The position numbers were made by a program, and so were the translations under genes. The notes under the pieces were generated by a model. That model did not search any database. It was not told where the DNA came from and was given only the letters and a program-made list of their open reading frames with translations. Positions 42,601 to 57,600 of a stretch of DNA of 64,000 nucleotides are shown here, piece by piece; positions within the stretch are counted from its first letter, which is position 1, and each line of letters starts with the position of its first letter. This DNA comes from Ciona savignyi (Eukaryota; Chordata; Ascidiacea; Phlebobranchia; Cionidae): contig CH003412.1 of the NCBI GenBank assembly GCA_000149265.1, forward strand, positions 3,671,254 to 3,735,253, read 5' to 3'.

Positions 42601-45600
42601 TTTTTTATCTTAGAAGTGAACTTGGTCAATGGGTTCTGTAAAAAATATTAAACTAGTTAACATTCTTTACTAACTTGCCATAATTTCATTAAAATATCGA
42701 AATAATTATCTTTAGTAACGAAGGTAGAAACAATTCACGTTATAAATAAAATTGTTAATAATTCCAGTATTCAAAGAGAACCTTAGACAGAGATCGCTTT
42801 CTTTTTTTGTGGTTGATTTCGGAACTTGGGCCAGCTTCAGCCTTGTCAGCACACCGTGGATGCTGCAAATGTGGTATTAGCATCTACTATGTTTCAAGTA
42901 AGCAAATGTCCAGTGAAAAAAAGATGACAAAATGAAGGATAGGATATTCATGTTTATCGCCGTGAATGGGAAAACCACCAGGCAATTTTCAGATCACCTA
43001 GCGCCCACTGTCGGGTTACCTCAAAGTATCAAATAAACAGGATATTCGAAACACTTTGTACCAACACTTTCAGTGGATCGTTTCCTATTATCATAATACA
43101 AAAACACCCACCTCTGAACCAGCATTGTTAGATTCAGTCACTTTTAAGTTGGCCGTGCTCTTTTCGCCCTTCTTGCTTTTCGCAGAAGACTGGGTTTTCT
43201 GGGATTCCATCTGAATAAAATGAAAGATTAGAACTAAAAAGTCTATGGTTTAAATAAACCACTAACCTCTTCCTGCAATATATTCACAGCCTCTTTGTAG
43301 TCATTTTGCTGGAAGTTAAGTTGGTCTTGAAGAGAATCTAGCTTTTTCTCTGCCATCATCGTTTTGTATTTTAACTTATCTTGTTTTAATTCTTTCTTTT
43401 TCTCCTTCTTTGCTTCTTTAATATCAAGTTTTATCTTATTTTTTTGCAACTTGATTTGTTTCATCCTCAGCTCTGCCTCTCTCTTAGCAATTTCCTGTTG
43501 CTCTTTTATCTCTTTTTTCTTTTTAGAGTGAACTTTCTTTCGCTGTTTGTCGTCCTTCATAATTTCTTTGGTGGCAGCAGCATCTCGTTTAATGGCTAGC
43601 TTAATTCTTTTTTTCTTTTCCTTCTTTTCAATTTTTTTCTCTTTTTTTTCTATTTTCTTTTTCTTTTCATTCTCCTTTTTTTCAATTTTTTTCTCTTTTT
43701 TATGTTCTTTTTTTTCTATTTCTTTCTCTATTTTCTTTTCTTTTTTTTCTATTTCATGTTGCTTTTTTTTCTTTTCCTTTTCTTTTTTTTCCTTTGTTTT
43801 CTGCTTTATTTTATCATTCTTTTCTTTTTCTTTTAAAGCTTTTTTCTCTCTCTTTTCTAGTTTTTTCTTTCTTTCCTTTTCCTTTTTCTCCAACTTTCTT
43901 TGCTTTTTCGCATCCCTCTCCATATTTTTCCTTAACGCATTTGCAGTTTTGTTTCGAAATTCAATGCTTTTCTGGTCCATTTTCTTTTTCATTTTTATCT
44001 TATACTTCTCTGCCTTCACCCTTGCCTTGTCTTGCTTTTTTTTATCATACACCACACCTGACCAATCAGTTTGACCCTGCAACACAATATCATGGTCATA
44101 CAAATCAATTCGAGATCAGTATCCATATCAACTTCCAAGACATTAAAATACATTAGGAATGTAAATGATCAACTTGCAACCAAACCATTAAGACAAAAAA
44201 CTTAGGTTCCTTTCAAATTATAAAATATAGAAAAAACCAACAAAACCATGTTAATTTTTTCCAAATATTATTAAAACTGGCAATATCATACAAACCTGGA
44301 CAGGATAAGGTTTCCTTATTGGAGGAGTGGGGGTTACTGGGTTATATGGGGCCCCCCTATTATCCCATGTTCCCTGATACTGTGGGACATAGCTGGAATA
44401 TGCTGGTTGGGGCACAGGATACCGAGCTTGATCTGTCAGGGGACTTTTATCTGACTGTGCTTGTTCCTCTTTCGCGTCGGCGGCATTAGAGTCCTGAGTA
44501 AGTAAGAAATATAAAAAATAGTTTTTGGAAAAGTGTTTTTTAAAGAATTTCCTACATTTTCGCTGCCTCCTCCGTAATTGTACAGGTTGATGGTGGAAGC
44601 ACTTGAGCAAGGCTGCAAAAACATCAACAATGATTCTTATCTCAGGTAAATACCATTGCCACAAAACATTTATGCAATTGAAAGAAAAAAGAATATTTTT
44701 AAAGCGTTTGTGGAGTATAGGAATGTGGTACGTACTTTGTTGTTTGCTTCGCAATTAAAGATGGTCTTGAATGAAGCTTCTTCATCTGAATAGTCCTGTA
44801 CGTGAAAACATGCTGAAGTATATTGACACATCTAGTATCGAGGGTCCTTATGCATTTATTGGCCTTGTGCTGTGCCGTGGAGCAATACTTTAAGCATCAT
44901 TACGTATAAGGCACATAAAAGCATGCATCAAAGTGTCACAGTGAGTCTGAACAACAAGTTTCTGAGCGATAGCAATGAGGATAGTGTCATGGACCCCACA
45001 GTATGCATCAAACCCATTCATATTCCATCCTTACACGAACAATATGGGTGGATATCGAGCTACTTACACTCCCATCAAGGTCAGGTTCACTCTCGGGTGG
45101 TTTCGGCACTTCAGGTGCGTAAAACGCCCAAATGTCGCCATCGATGTATGTTTGATCTCTTATTGTCTGAAGGAAAAAGCATTTCTTTGTATGTAGTGGG
45201 TCAAAAACACTTGTTAATATAATACACCATGAGCTATGTAGACAAAATTCTGTATTACTTAGGCCAACCGGCTAACACAGATATTGTTATGAGCTTGGGT
45301 TTTCCAAGATTGGCCAATTGTGTTGAGTAAAGATTTTAATGGTAGACAGGAAAACTGTTCTTACCTTCACCCCACATTCATTGATTCTCTCATACGACAG
45401 AATTCTCATGGTCTTTGGGTACTAATATATAAATGCATTGTTAGAAAGGTACTAACATATATGTACATGGTTACAATGAATGTATAAATGCATGGTTGCA
45501 ATGGTTCCACCAAAGGGCTTGCGTACAAATAAAATACTTACTTGTGGCCTGAAGTATTGCACACCATTGTACATTCTAGATTCAGGTGGGTATTCCTGAA

Positions 45601-48600
45601 TAAAAAAAATGATGTAAATTCGAGCTTAACTAACATTTAATTTTATTCCAACAAGTTGAGTATTTGTTTATGAATCTAGAAAAAGTTTTTAAGTGTAGAC
45701 TTGTATGAATCGAAACTTAAAGTCAACTATTAAACATGTTTGGTCATAAATATTTTAACACAACAATCTAAATAAGATTGTTGTAAACTTGTTATTCACC
45801 GGTGTTTAGTTTTAGTTGGTAAACTTCTGTTGTCAGACTGGTTGAAATAACAAATTATACTTATAAGCTGTTAAAGTCAATGTGTACTGTGTACAAAATG
45901 ATGTCATTATTATTATTCTCATGTCAAATCTAGTGCCAGTCATAGGCACCTGACAAGCCCCAAACAACACCTGAAAACCCTACATAAGTGTATCGTAAAA
46001 AACACCAATAGACAGGGTGTTAAATTTATTCAGTTGTATCAATTAAGCATCCTACTGCGGTGTAGAGGTATGGCTTACCCTTTCCAGCATGGCGTCCTCC
46101 TCAGCCTCACGAGCACGCTGTAAAGTAGCAATGTAGCTTAACGAATAGGATAGGATATTCATGTTTATCCCTGTGAATGGAAAAACCAACGGGATTACCA
46201 CACGAGCAATCGCCAGATCCCCTTGCGCCCATTGTTGAGTTACCGGAGCTATTGCAGTGTGTTGTGATAGACACGTTCCTTCATTTTGGTAGAACCCATT
46301 AATCCGCTGCGTTCAGGCAATGTCTGTAAAGTGCCTTGCCCAAGGACACAACCTATTAGCTAGCGACCAGTTTCGCACCTGCAACCTTTCGATTGAAAGG
46401 CGACGCACTTAACCGCTAGACCAACGTATATGAACATACTATTTAGATTAGTCTTAAAAAACCATTAGAATTAAGATTTTTTTAACTTAAAACCGGAGCA
46501 TCTCTTACTAAAAAAAGTTTATATGTTCGTATATAAGAGAAATACATTTATGTACCTTTTTCTCTGTGTTATCAGAGGAAGAATCCTCCTTTTCCACAGA
46601 TGAAAGATGCTAAAATTGAGAATTAAATTTAGCCAATCCCTAAATGTAAGTGTAAATTCTAAAAAATAACTTTAAAGAAAGTTAAGCAAACTGTACCTCA
46701 TCAGAATCACTTGATGTTCGATCTTTCTCCTGTAACAATATGGATAATATCAGGAAACAGACAATGTTCCTATAACCAGCCGAAATAACGAGCAAAATCT
46801 ATTTTTTTCTATTGGAAATGTTTTTTTCTACGCATTATTCTGAGTTATCAGATACTAGTAATAAGCATTATCAACATAAACATGTCAAAACACAACTTAT
46901 CAATCCACTGCTAAACCCACATACCTTAGATTCTTCATCATCTTCTTTGTTTGGTTGTTTTGCCTTTTTAGCGTTAGGGTTCGATGATTTGTAATAAACC
47001 CTTCCCTTTGGTCCAACCGGAACTCTGCACTTTATCTCCTGAATTACGAAATAAAATGATGTCGTGATATTTTGAAACAATGACTAACAGAGTAACAGTA
47101 TAATGAATATTCATACTTTATCCTTTAACGGGATAAAAATGCAACGTTAGGCTGGTAAGTTTTCACAATGGAAATTGTGAGTTCACCTTGTGCCCAATGT
47201 CTGGTAACATAGGCTTTTGCAGCAATTATATATAATTGAGATGATACTTCTGTTTTAATGTAATACATCAATCCAGCGAGTTCAGGCAATGTCCTAAATA
47301 CCTTGCTTAAGGACACAACCGATTAGGTTACTGGTTTTGGTTTAACAATCATTTAGGTGCCTGCAGATTGGCTAAACATTAGTATCGTTTTGGACCATCA
47401 CTAGGGAGAGTGCTAAACTTTAACATTCTAATTCATGTAAACCCAATGAAATATAAACTTTTAAGCACAAACTATTTTTTAGACCCTGAGAATAAAAAAA
47501 AAATTGATTAATACTGAGCCATTCATTAGCATCAACTTACTTCGAAGCCTTCTGCATCTATCCTGATGTCTGGCATCGGTTTTCCAGTGTTTGGATTCTT
47601 AAACAAAGACATGTTTTATTGTTAATTACAAGTTCCAAACAAGTGATGACAACTTACGATCTCATCATAACACGGCATCGTAAGGAACCAATGCTGCGGC
47701 TTTAGCTTCTTCGGAACCTAAAAATGCAGTGGATTACACAATATGAAGGGACGATTATGTATAGTATTTATGGTAAAATGCCTACGTTTTGCACAGTACA
47801 GCCGTCTTCTCGCACCCAAATTTCCGGTTCCTGCAAGTTGTTTAAAGATAGGTAATTGATGGGGGATAAATACTAAATAAGACAATCTATGTATTTGTTA
47901 TTCTTGCATTCTTAGTCTTAACAAAAAATAGTCAGAACAAAACGGTCAAACAAGAATTAAAGTTGTAGTTTTACCTCTTCACTGTCGGTGGGGGCATCCC
48001 ATGGATTTATCTCTTCATCCTAAAAGAACATATAATTTGATAAGCAACAGCAGCTAGTAAAAAGTCAATCCAATTACCTTTTCAGGGTTATGAAGACTTT
48101 CCTCCTTGCCTCCATCAGAAGCAAGACTTTTTGCATCTTTTTCGTTCTCAGGATCGACCCCACCATTAAGCATTCGATCCATTTCTAATTGAAAGATTTG
48201 ATCATCAGTCATATTGGCAAGTTTTTCCTGCTCTTGCTCTAATTTTATCGCTTTCTCCTGTCTCTCCTTTTCCAATTTCTCAGCCTCTGCCTGTCTCATT
48301 ATTTCCTCCTCTTTTTCCCTCTCTACCCTAGCCTCCTCATCTAATTTATCCTGCACTGTATGCCTCTCTGCTTCTAATTTTTGCTCTTCTTCCCACCGAG
48401 CTAATCGCTCCACCCTCTCAATTTCTCTTTGTTTCTTCTGTTCCTCTTCCCTCAACATTCTCTTTGTTTCCCGCTCCACCATGGCAGCATGTTCTCTCTC
48501 TTGTCGTTCTATCTCCTCAATCTCACTTTTGGTTCTTTTTAGTGCAACCAACTTCTCAGCCAACTCTTCCTGTATTCTAGCTTGCTCTCTTGCCTCTTCA

Positions 48601-51600
48601 GCAATTCGTTCGAGCTCGGCTTCTTTTTCTCTATCTTTCCGCTCTTCTTCTTCTTTCCTTTCCTTTTCCTTTTGAGCTTCTTCAACCAATTTGGCCATTT
48701 CCGCCACTTTTCTCTCTTGTTTTCTCTTTTCCTCTAATAATCTCTCAATTTCTGCCTTCCTCTCTCTTTCCTTTCTTTCTGCTTCTTCCTTTCTTTCATG
48801 TTCTTTTCGAACAAGTTCTTTTTCCTCTTCATATTTTCGGATTCTTTCTTGACGTTCTTCCTCCTCTATTCTGTCCCTTTCTTCTTTCTCCTCTTTTTCT
48901 TTTCTCAACCTTTCTTTTCTGGCGATCTCTTCTTTTTGTCTTTTTTCTTCTCTCCTTTTTTCTAACTTAAGTGCCATTTCCTCTTGTTTAGCCCTCTCTT
49001 TTCGAACCTGCTCTTCCAATTGAGCAAGCTCTTCTTGCTTCTTTTTTTCCTTTTCTTCCTCTTCTCTCATTCTCTCTTCTTCTTTTTCCATTTCCTCCAT
49101 TTCTCTAGCAACCCTCTCTTGCTTTTCTTTCTCTTGCTCTAAAATATCTGCTAACTGCTCTTCCTTATTTTTCACCTCAAGCTTGAGAGGACGCATTGGT
49201 AGCCCTAACCCTCCTGGCGTTACCTCACTTCTACCTCTCATCAGTACATTTGATATATCTAACTCCCGGCCATGCAAAGGTGTCGGCAACTGTTGAAATG
49301 AAACACACACTGATCTGACTATTCTATTTAATGAAGAACACCCCTCGCTAATCCCACTGAACTAAAACCCACTGTCTAAATCTGACTAAATCCTTTCTGC
49401 TTTGATCTAACCCACATAACTTACACCTCCCACCCATTTCTGCCATCAAGCGACAACATTAAATAACGAAAAAAGTTCAATTAAGAAAACTTACGACATC
49501 AGGACGGAGGCTTGGTGGCAGTGGTTTCTTTAATGGATTCATAACCTGAATAAAATACCAACATAAAGTTTCCATCACATGATTGTTTCTAGTTACAAAG
49601 TAAAGTAAAATACCGGTTCTAGTTCCATGTTTTCCTTTTGTTTCTTGTTTTTCTTCTTCTTCTTTTTGGTTTTCTGTTGATATATTCAAAAGTCTTAGTG
49701 TTTTAGTTTTAAAAAGGAAATTTACGTTTCAGGGTACTGCATAATTTTAAACAAAGTGAATTTAACATTGAAATCCATGCAACTTCAGAAGTTATGTTAG
49801 GTCTATATACATATACCGAAATTCAAATATTGGGTTCATGTTTATACACTGCTTGTTAAATAAAACAATATGTTACTTCGGCATGCTGTATTTGACTGGG
49901 TTCGGCAAAAAAATAACGATTATCTTGTATATAACAAACAGTTGTAGTTGTTTGTAGTTGTATGAAATTACCTTTTCAGGTTTAGCAGGTTCATTCACCA
50001 TTGCACTGCCGCTCATTGCACTGCTACACATAGCCCTGGGTGGAGGTGGTCGGGGGGCGAAGTGCATTGGGTGTCCAGGGTGCATTTGGTTATCGACCCC
50101 CATTGGATCGATGCGTCTCATCGGACCAACATGACCCATGGGTGGGTTCGGTTCGATGGCCCTCAAAAGTGGGTCCTTCTCACGTCGCATGGGTGGCCGT
50201 GGGTGCGCCTGATCAAAATGTCCCATTGGGGCCCCTGGGTGCATCTGACCATACTGTCGCATGGGTGGTCCTTGTTGCATGTGCTCAATTGGTCTTGCGT
50301 ATGGGTGCCTCATCTCATTTTCTTGTGCCTGTCGCAAGCAACCTAGTGTTACATTGAGTGACAGGCTTGGTGGTTCGAGTGCCAGCTTGGGCTTAGCAGG
50401 GCGCAAGTAATACTTATCTTGTGTTTAGGAATTTTTAGCTTAAACATGGATAACATTGCCAAAATTCACCTTGTTTACCATGAAGTTTGAAACTAATGCC
50501 GCCTATGGTTTTAAATGACCTTATATACATCTAACACATGGGATGCGTCATGAATGGATGACCTTTACTTTATACAACATACCATCTGATGGCCATGATA
50601 ACGATGGGCATTGGCTTGCTCAATCTCCTGAAAGTAAGTACCACATTGTAACCGTTTATATTTTAGCAGCTTACGAGATATTATGGGCTGATTACAGTTT
50701 TTCCTTATTAAGGAAAATGCATGCATATTATACCCTTTCAATTATGCTTCAATTCTACTGTAATCAATTTACTGTTTATAAAATAGAAACTGGCAGAACA
50801 TTATTTCGGTTTCAAGTCCTGTAAACCTCTCTTACCTCTGCGCCTGCAGCAAAGCCATGGTAACTGGGAATCGGCCGTGTCTGGAATAAAAATAATATTG
50901 CTTGATATAAATTATATAAAATGCTTAAAAATACAGCTTGTCCGTTACTCTCTTAGCATCAAGTTTTTAAAAAGCCATTCAGACTTACCCGTGGTGACAC
51001 TGGCTTTAACTTGGAGAAATCAGGCATTGTTGCTGGGCCCTAAGGAGAATAGTTTGGTGAAAATTAATGTGCACGAGCAATACGAGATAGAATTTACTTA
51101 TACAAAAATTACAAAGAGCTTTACCAGGTGTGATTGTAACATTGTTAAACATTGGTCACCTCACACAATGCCATGGAAGTAGCGCCTATAATATACATTT
51201 CCCAAATAAGCAATGGCATATTTATACAGCAGCCTTTGACAAAATTTGAGTACCTCGACTGGGAGATCATGTAATCAAAACCAGCTACTATCAATACAAT
51301 GAACACATCTTACCTGCATTTCGCCATGGAGGGAATCATTGAGCGGTTTAATGCCCTGAAATAACGTTATGTTCAATGGAAAACTTTTGTAATACAGGAT
51401 TCTTTAAACATTAAAATAATGATTTTAATCCTTGTCTTTTGCTGATATAATAATCAGAAACTACAGTCCCGATAACTATAGTTACTTTTGCAGTACCTAA
51501 AGTTAGTTAAAAAAGTTACTGCTTCTATGAAGTTTTTAAATGTTTACCTACAAATTGGTTGGATCAAAGTTACATAATCATATCATACAAACTACCTCAT

Positions 51601-54600
51601 GCGGATTGCGCTTGTTCGCCCTTTTCTTTGACCCCGAACCCTGAAAATAAACAAAAACTATAGATGACAGTAGAAAAGGTATATGAATCATCACATATTT
51701 TTCTGTCAGTAAGTTGCTTTCATAAATAAAGACTTATTTTGCTTACTTTTTTGGACGGAGATTCACTTAAAAAGCTTGGTGGCTTGTGTGGATCAAATGG
51801 CTGCAAAATGAATTGAGTGTGGTGAGTGGTTATTTAAGCTGGATGGTATATGCAAAACCTAACTAGCCACATGGTCTAAAGGACCATGGCCATAAGCAAG
51901 CATGTGCTGAATCGTACCTTACCCTAAACAATGTCCATTATCATGTCATTTAACAACCTTTTTCTTAACTTTATACCTCGTGCAACCCGACTCTAGTCAC
52001 AACGTAATTTACCATGGTATTATAACTGCCCTCATTGCTTTAATGCATATTATAATGCAAGGGGATAAAAATGAATATCCATATCTACGAACTACACAAT
52101 ATCACACCTTGGGTGCCTCCTCATTTCTTCCACAGAGAAAAGCTGGGGGCTCGTTTGGGTTGAACTTCTGTGAAACAAATCTCTGATTAGTTATTGTTGG
52201 GGCGCTTGGGGGACGGATTATTTACTTTAGGGGTTGCGTCCTGTATTTCTTCAGGTTGTTCAGGCATTTGAGAATCCTATATAAATATGGTATGGTTAAA
52301 GGTAATATTGTAAAAACAGTTATAAATTCTAGCTTTGATAACTGAATGGTTTTGGTTAACAAAACAAAATGAAAACAGTATTTTTATTCGTGTGGCTTAG
52401 CCTGAAAAAATAAATTAGGCTTCCTGACTAATATTTTGATTTGAATTAAAGGTTGAACATTGAATATTTTCCAGTACAAGGAGGGACGCAAGGTCTATAC
52501 TCACGTTTTCATCCGCGTATATGACCCTTGGTTGAAGCATGGCACGCATTGCATTCTGCAACCTCAGCTTTTCAGCTGCTATTTCCCGTTTTCGCTTGTT
52601 GTGGTCGGCGAGTGGATCAATTTCGCTCTGAGAAGGCAAATGATGAGATTATATTCTGTTTTGGGTTCTGGTAAGTCTATACGGCACTCACGTCCAATTC
52701 GATGTTCAAACTTGGATCACGAAATTCCTAAAAAAGATACAATTTTTTTAATTTTATTATTTTCCACTTTTTTAAAAGTGAAGTCACAAAAAATAACAGT
52801 GTAAATCATATCTTAACAAGACATTGCTTACAATTTCTTCTTCACTAGATGACATGATGAAGTCTCCATCCTGTGAAACAAAAAAATGTTAATCGTTTTT
52901 CCTTATTGGATGGGACGGTTTTCACTTTTATCCAATGGAGTGTGAAAACACAGGGGGTTATATTTGTCACAATTTCACATGCAGTGGGTGAGAAGAACTT
53001 ACATATTTAGCTTGTTCCTCTTCGGTTCTTTCCTAAAAATAGAATAAGGATATGATTAAAAATTACTGTTTATTCCTGTGAATGGGGGGAATGTAATGGG
53101 CGTCATCACACAGACAAACGTCAGATTATCACGTGCCTGCTGCAGATTACCAAATATTTTGCAATGTGTTGTATATGATTAAATTCCCTTAATTGGAGTA
53201 AAATCGTTTAATCCATATTTAGGTAATATTTGCTAATTGCCTTGCTTAAGGACACAACCAACTAACGACTAGTATCGAACCTGTGTAACTTTGGCTGAAA
53301 GGCTACCAAAACACAAAGTTATTCGGTCATAAAATAGATAAAGTAAACACTCAATCTGAGTAATGGTGTGATAATTGTTTAAACTTTTACACTACCTGAG
53401 CAGGGAAGTGCCAAAGCGATGGTTGTTTTTGAATGGCCGGCTCAGGTTCTTGTTCCTACAGAAATACGAAATATCAAAACCTCTTATTGATTCCTTCTTG
53501 TTTACAAAACCGAACTGAGCTTGCAGAAAGTTCTATAGAAAATACCTGGTTAGAGCAAGATCCAGTTAAAAAAGCTGGTGGTTGGTTTGGATCAAATGGT
53601 GCATCCCTTTCCGTGTTTGCCGTCAGAAAAGCTGGTGGCTCATTTGGGTTGAACCGCTGTTAAATAAACAATCAATTATACGGGTTGAAAAGCCTAGCTG
53701 TGTGCTTCAAAAGCAGACCAGTTCTACATGATATAGAGCAACATAATTCATCCATGTGTTTTACCAACTTACTTTGATTGTGCCCTGTGATTGTTGCTTC
53801 TTGAGGGCAGATTTAAGCGGCTTAGGTGGTTCAGCCTGCTGTGGATAATGTAATTATCATTGGCACGGTAAAAACTATTTAACAAACTGTAAAAACCGTA
53901 ACTTAATGGCACTTAGCTATCCTTACCTCTTGATCATCGTTCGCATATTCTACCCTGGCATATTGGTCCCAATCATCATCACGTAACCCAGAGTCAGTGG
54001 TGACCTGGGGTTGGGGGTTTGTATTAGGGGTATCAGGACAGTGTGGGATATTAAAAAACTTAAAAATAACTAAAAAAAACTTTTTTAAAGAAAGAACTTT
54101 TTTGTTTTATAGATGGAAATGGGTCAGACCTCATTCGTGATTAGACACATCATGATTGGACATGATTTCAAAACACCTTTTTATTTTAGTGTTTTTTTAA
54201 AAAGCTGTGCTGAAAGTCCATTTGGTGGTGTTTAGTGCAAGTTTAAAACAAACAGTTTCGTGTACAATGATGGGACATGTGTTTGATCCTTTTAGCTCAA
54301 TAAATGCACCCATATACTACTGCAGTACACATGCAGGCATAAAGTTGAAACTTACATCGGTATCGTCAGGATCCCTCATCATCATTGCCTGAAACAAATA
54401 GAAGTCTATGTTAGGAAAACAGAAAACTGGTGACCACAAAATCATTTCCTATTTGCTAGATCAGTATGAGACTTTCCCCTTAAACACGTATTATCGAATG
54501 GATGCTATCAATAAAGAAAGTGAGAGATTGTTACCATGATTTCCGAATCATTCGCACTGCTGATGTCATCCATCTATAGAAAATATCATTAAGTTTCAAA

Positions 54601-57600
54601 GAACCTGTTAATTATAACTTAAGCTACTTTACTTACCATGTTTGGATCACATGGAGCATGAGGATTCTGTGGATACAAATTGGAAATGAATATAAAATAA
54701 CACGTACTATTGTTTTAAAGGGCTTAATAGCATAGTAGACCTAAAATGATTCAAAACTGTAAGCTTGGGTTGGTGTTTATGTAATAGACTACCCTCTTTG
54801 TTTCTACCCTCTTAAGTGTATAAAGCTGACATGCTTCATGATTTATATTTCACCCAGTTTTAAACATAACATTGCTTATAATGTCCATGCCCTTAGCCCA
54901 GTTAATTTTTAAAACTGCATTGTAACCTGAAATGCATCTACCCACACAATATTGCAGCATTGTCTATTTCATAGTGGTGTACTGTGAAAGACTTGTTTAT
55001 TTAATCTAGTTACAGCGAGAAAATACCTCCTGCAATTCCCTCATCTTTGCTCTGCGAATTCGATCAATCTGCACAAATAAGTAGATTCGTATTGCATGAA
55101 TTTTAAATAAAATTAGACAAAACTTCTTACCTTATGAAGAGTGGCGACAGCTTTTGCCCTCTGCCTTTGATTCTGTTTGTAAAATGTTATGTTATAATAT
55201 ACAGGGACCAGTTTCCATTATTATCAAGCACAATGCTAAACTACACCAACAAAAATACACCTATAATTACTAAATTTAGTGTAAATAAAAACCTCATTCA
55301 TATTTCTCAGTTGTTCAGCTGCCAGATCTTTGGCAGTAACCTGAAAGTGGGTAATAGTTTACTTGATGTTGCATAACGATCTGTGTATATTAACACTACA
55401 ACTTCTGCACACCTTCTTCTTTGGTGTTTTCTTTGGTCCTCTCAGGAATGCTGGAGGTTCATTGGGGTTAAAGTTCTGCAGAATAAATGTCCCAATCAAT
55501 GTAAGAAGCTTACTATAAGCCAAAAATGGTCAGTGGTGTTGGATTACCATATTTCGCCTGTCTATATTGAATTATACCATATTTCGCCTGTCTATATTGA
55601 AAATATTGAATTCTCATTACACTTATCTATTTTCATGCTAGTTTTATCAAATCAAATATTTTATTTGATGCGGTCTCTACCTTCCCCTTTGCCTCTTCCT
55701 TCTTTCTTTTCTTCTCTGCCTCCTCTTCAGGCTGCAAAAGGAAAATTGCAATGGTATCAAGTCAACAATCTAATGCAAGAACTGTGTTAAGTTCTAACTC
55801 TATACTAGCAATACAAAAAGTTAAACCACTTCGCAACACAGTGAGCAACGTTATTAAACTTCCTCGTCCTAATAATCAGGGAGTTAAGAACTTTCTGGAA
55901 CATTACGGCAGCCGTTGCACCAACACTGGACTACCAGCTCAGAGTTTGTATCATATGATATTATTCATATCAGTGAATTGGTTTATAAACAAATAATACC
56001 TTTTTCAGGAAGAAGTCAGGTGGAAGATTCTCTGAAGAACCATTAGATACCTGGGAAATTACAGCCTTGTACATTATGTAAATGGTTAACACAGTCGGCT
56101 AAGATTAAGTTCAATTCACAATTAACACTTTGTAAATGTTAATGTCTCACCTGTGGGCAATCGTTCGAAGCAATCTCCTTCTTCTAAAAAATATTTATTT
56201 ATGTCAATTGGAGTTACTGATTGTTATATTCGGATAAAGGTAGACTACTTTACAGTTTCAATATTTATTAATTGCATATTAGTTACACAAAAGATTCACA
56301 ACATCAGCCTACCTTCGGCTTTTCTTCCACACTGCTCATTTCAGAGATCTACAAAGAAAATAAAGCATACAAAATTTGTTTAGTAATTAATAGATAATAG
56401 TACTTCCTTTCCCAAGGACACAACCGACTAGCTAGCGACCAGTTTCGCACCTGGAACCTTTCGATTGAAAGGCGACGCACTAAACTACCAGACTTACTGG
56501 CCGGACTTCCTCTAATGGCACGATTATTTTAAGTAAATTATCTGGTTAATGTCCAGTTAAGTTCTTTGAGTAAAACCCCCAATGAAGGGGTAATTGGGTT
56601 CATTCCATGAGGATATAAACACTTAAACAGCCCATTGATATAAGGTTATGGAATATAAGATCTCACCATCTCTTCAATGCGTCCTTCCTTTTCCATCTAG
56701 ATAAAATGATGCTTTACCAACTAGTAATAACTTAATTAAAAAAATAGTTTTAATTCAGTAAAAGTGTTAAAGGGCATACCAATGATAACATTTTACTTTA
56801 TTCATTATGGTACCTGCTTCATTCTATCAGTCTTTCTCTTCTGCTTTTCAATTAAAACCTGTTGGTAAAGAGGGTATTATAATAAGGTTTAAAGCAAGTA
56901 ATATTCAATATTTACAGCAGTAATAGCAATACACAGCACAGTAGACCATCAAATAAAGGTTACAAAATCATGACTGGCAGTATTTATTGGATGGTGATTA
57001 AACTTTGTGAGTTAATAAGTTGAACATGGAAGGTTCTGATGCCATGTTTCTACATTGACCAACAAAATATTCTATCTGACTGTGTGTGAGAGCACATTGA
57101 TATTACCAAAAAGGTCTGTGTTAAAAAACTCCCTGTGTATATTAATCCATCTGAACATGAGTATTCTATCATACACAATCATTTACTAGCCATATTTACC
57201 TTACGCTTTTCTTGTCTTGCCATGATCTGCAAAATACATAAAAGGAGAATTTACACATAATATCTTTAACTTGGTTTTAACATACAGAAACCAATATTTT
57301 GTTAAGTTTTACCTCCTTAGTTTTTTCGTAGGGATCAAAGGGCTCTTCCCTGGTCTTAGTCTTTTTCTAAATCACACAAGTATAATTCAAAACATCGTTT
57401 TATAAATTATAAATTGCTTTGAGTACTTACAGAGCCTTTCTCTTCATTCTGCCCTGATGTCTGAATAAAAGAATGGTGTATCAGTTATCTGCCCAACAAA
57501 AGTGTAAAAATAATGCAATGGCATTAGTCAGACTGCTAAGCACTTGGTCATTTAAGACACTTGATACAAGTATGGTGTATAAGATCCGTTTTTTTTAGGC

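Larger units (their letters stand above)
33443..43210 (-). repeat. Cassette array of the giant gene (exons 60-98), with nine Lys-rich 49-codon exons
   Basis: Lys-rich exons (49 codons; the first is 46): 41342-41479, 40527-40673, 38975-39121, 38197-38343, 37462-37608, 36606-36752, 35460-35606, 33657-33803, 33443-33589. They share a SKH..DE.IKEDKAKKA middle and an end like KPVKVATKKAIKAPSKE. Other exons 5'->3': 43112-43210, 42782-42862, 42588-42635, 42414-42479, 42207-42290, 41916-42017, 41808-41858, 41614-41685, 41065-41160, 40854-40934, 40257-40364, 40092-40139, 39957-40037, 39743-39790, 39357-39416, 38483-38542, 37747-37806, 37178-37285, 36908-36967, 36369-36473, 36120-36167, 35991-36065, 35686-35769, 35297-35389, 34972-35043, 34864-34914, 34661-34729, 34508-34600, 34197-34295, 33893-33940. 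Families among them: HPVLAEQSESES, DMSSI..NKSEQSLK, DCQ..NQNSLK..QSDSE, SSSSSESNSSEHD and SAYEDEFSD types. Basic and acidic exons alternate. Confidence 0.8.

Noticed and set aside
43547..44156. Long plus-strand open frames rich in Phe and Ser
   Set aside because: They are the reverse strand of the Lys/Glu-rich exon 59. AAA/GAA codons read backwards give TTT/TTC, so the frames are a composition artefact.
48214..48970. Plus-strand open frames of 126 and 153 codons
   Set aside because: Shadows of giant-gene exon 44 on the other strand, with no independent splice signals or sensible composition.
50040..50357. Plus-strand open frames rich in Trp and Val
   Set aside because: Reverse strand of the Met/Pro/His-rich exon 41 (CAT and CCC words). 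No homologue recognised.
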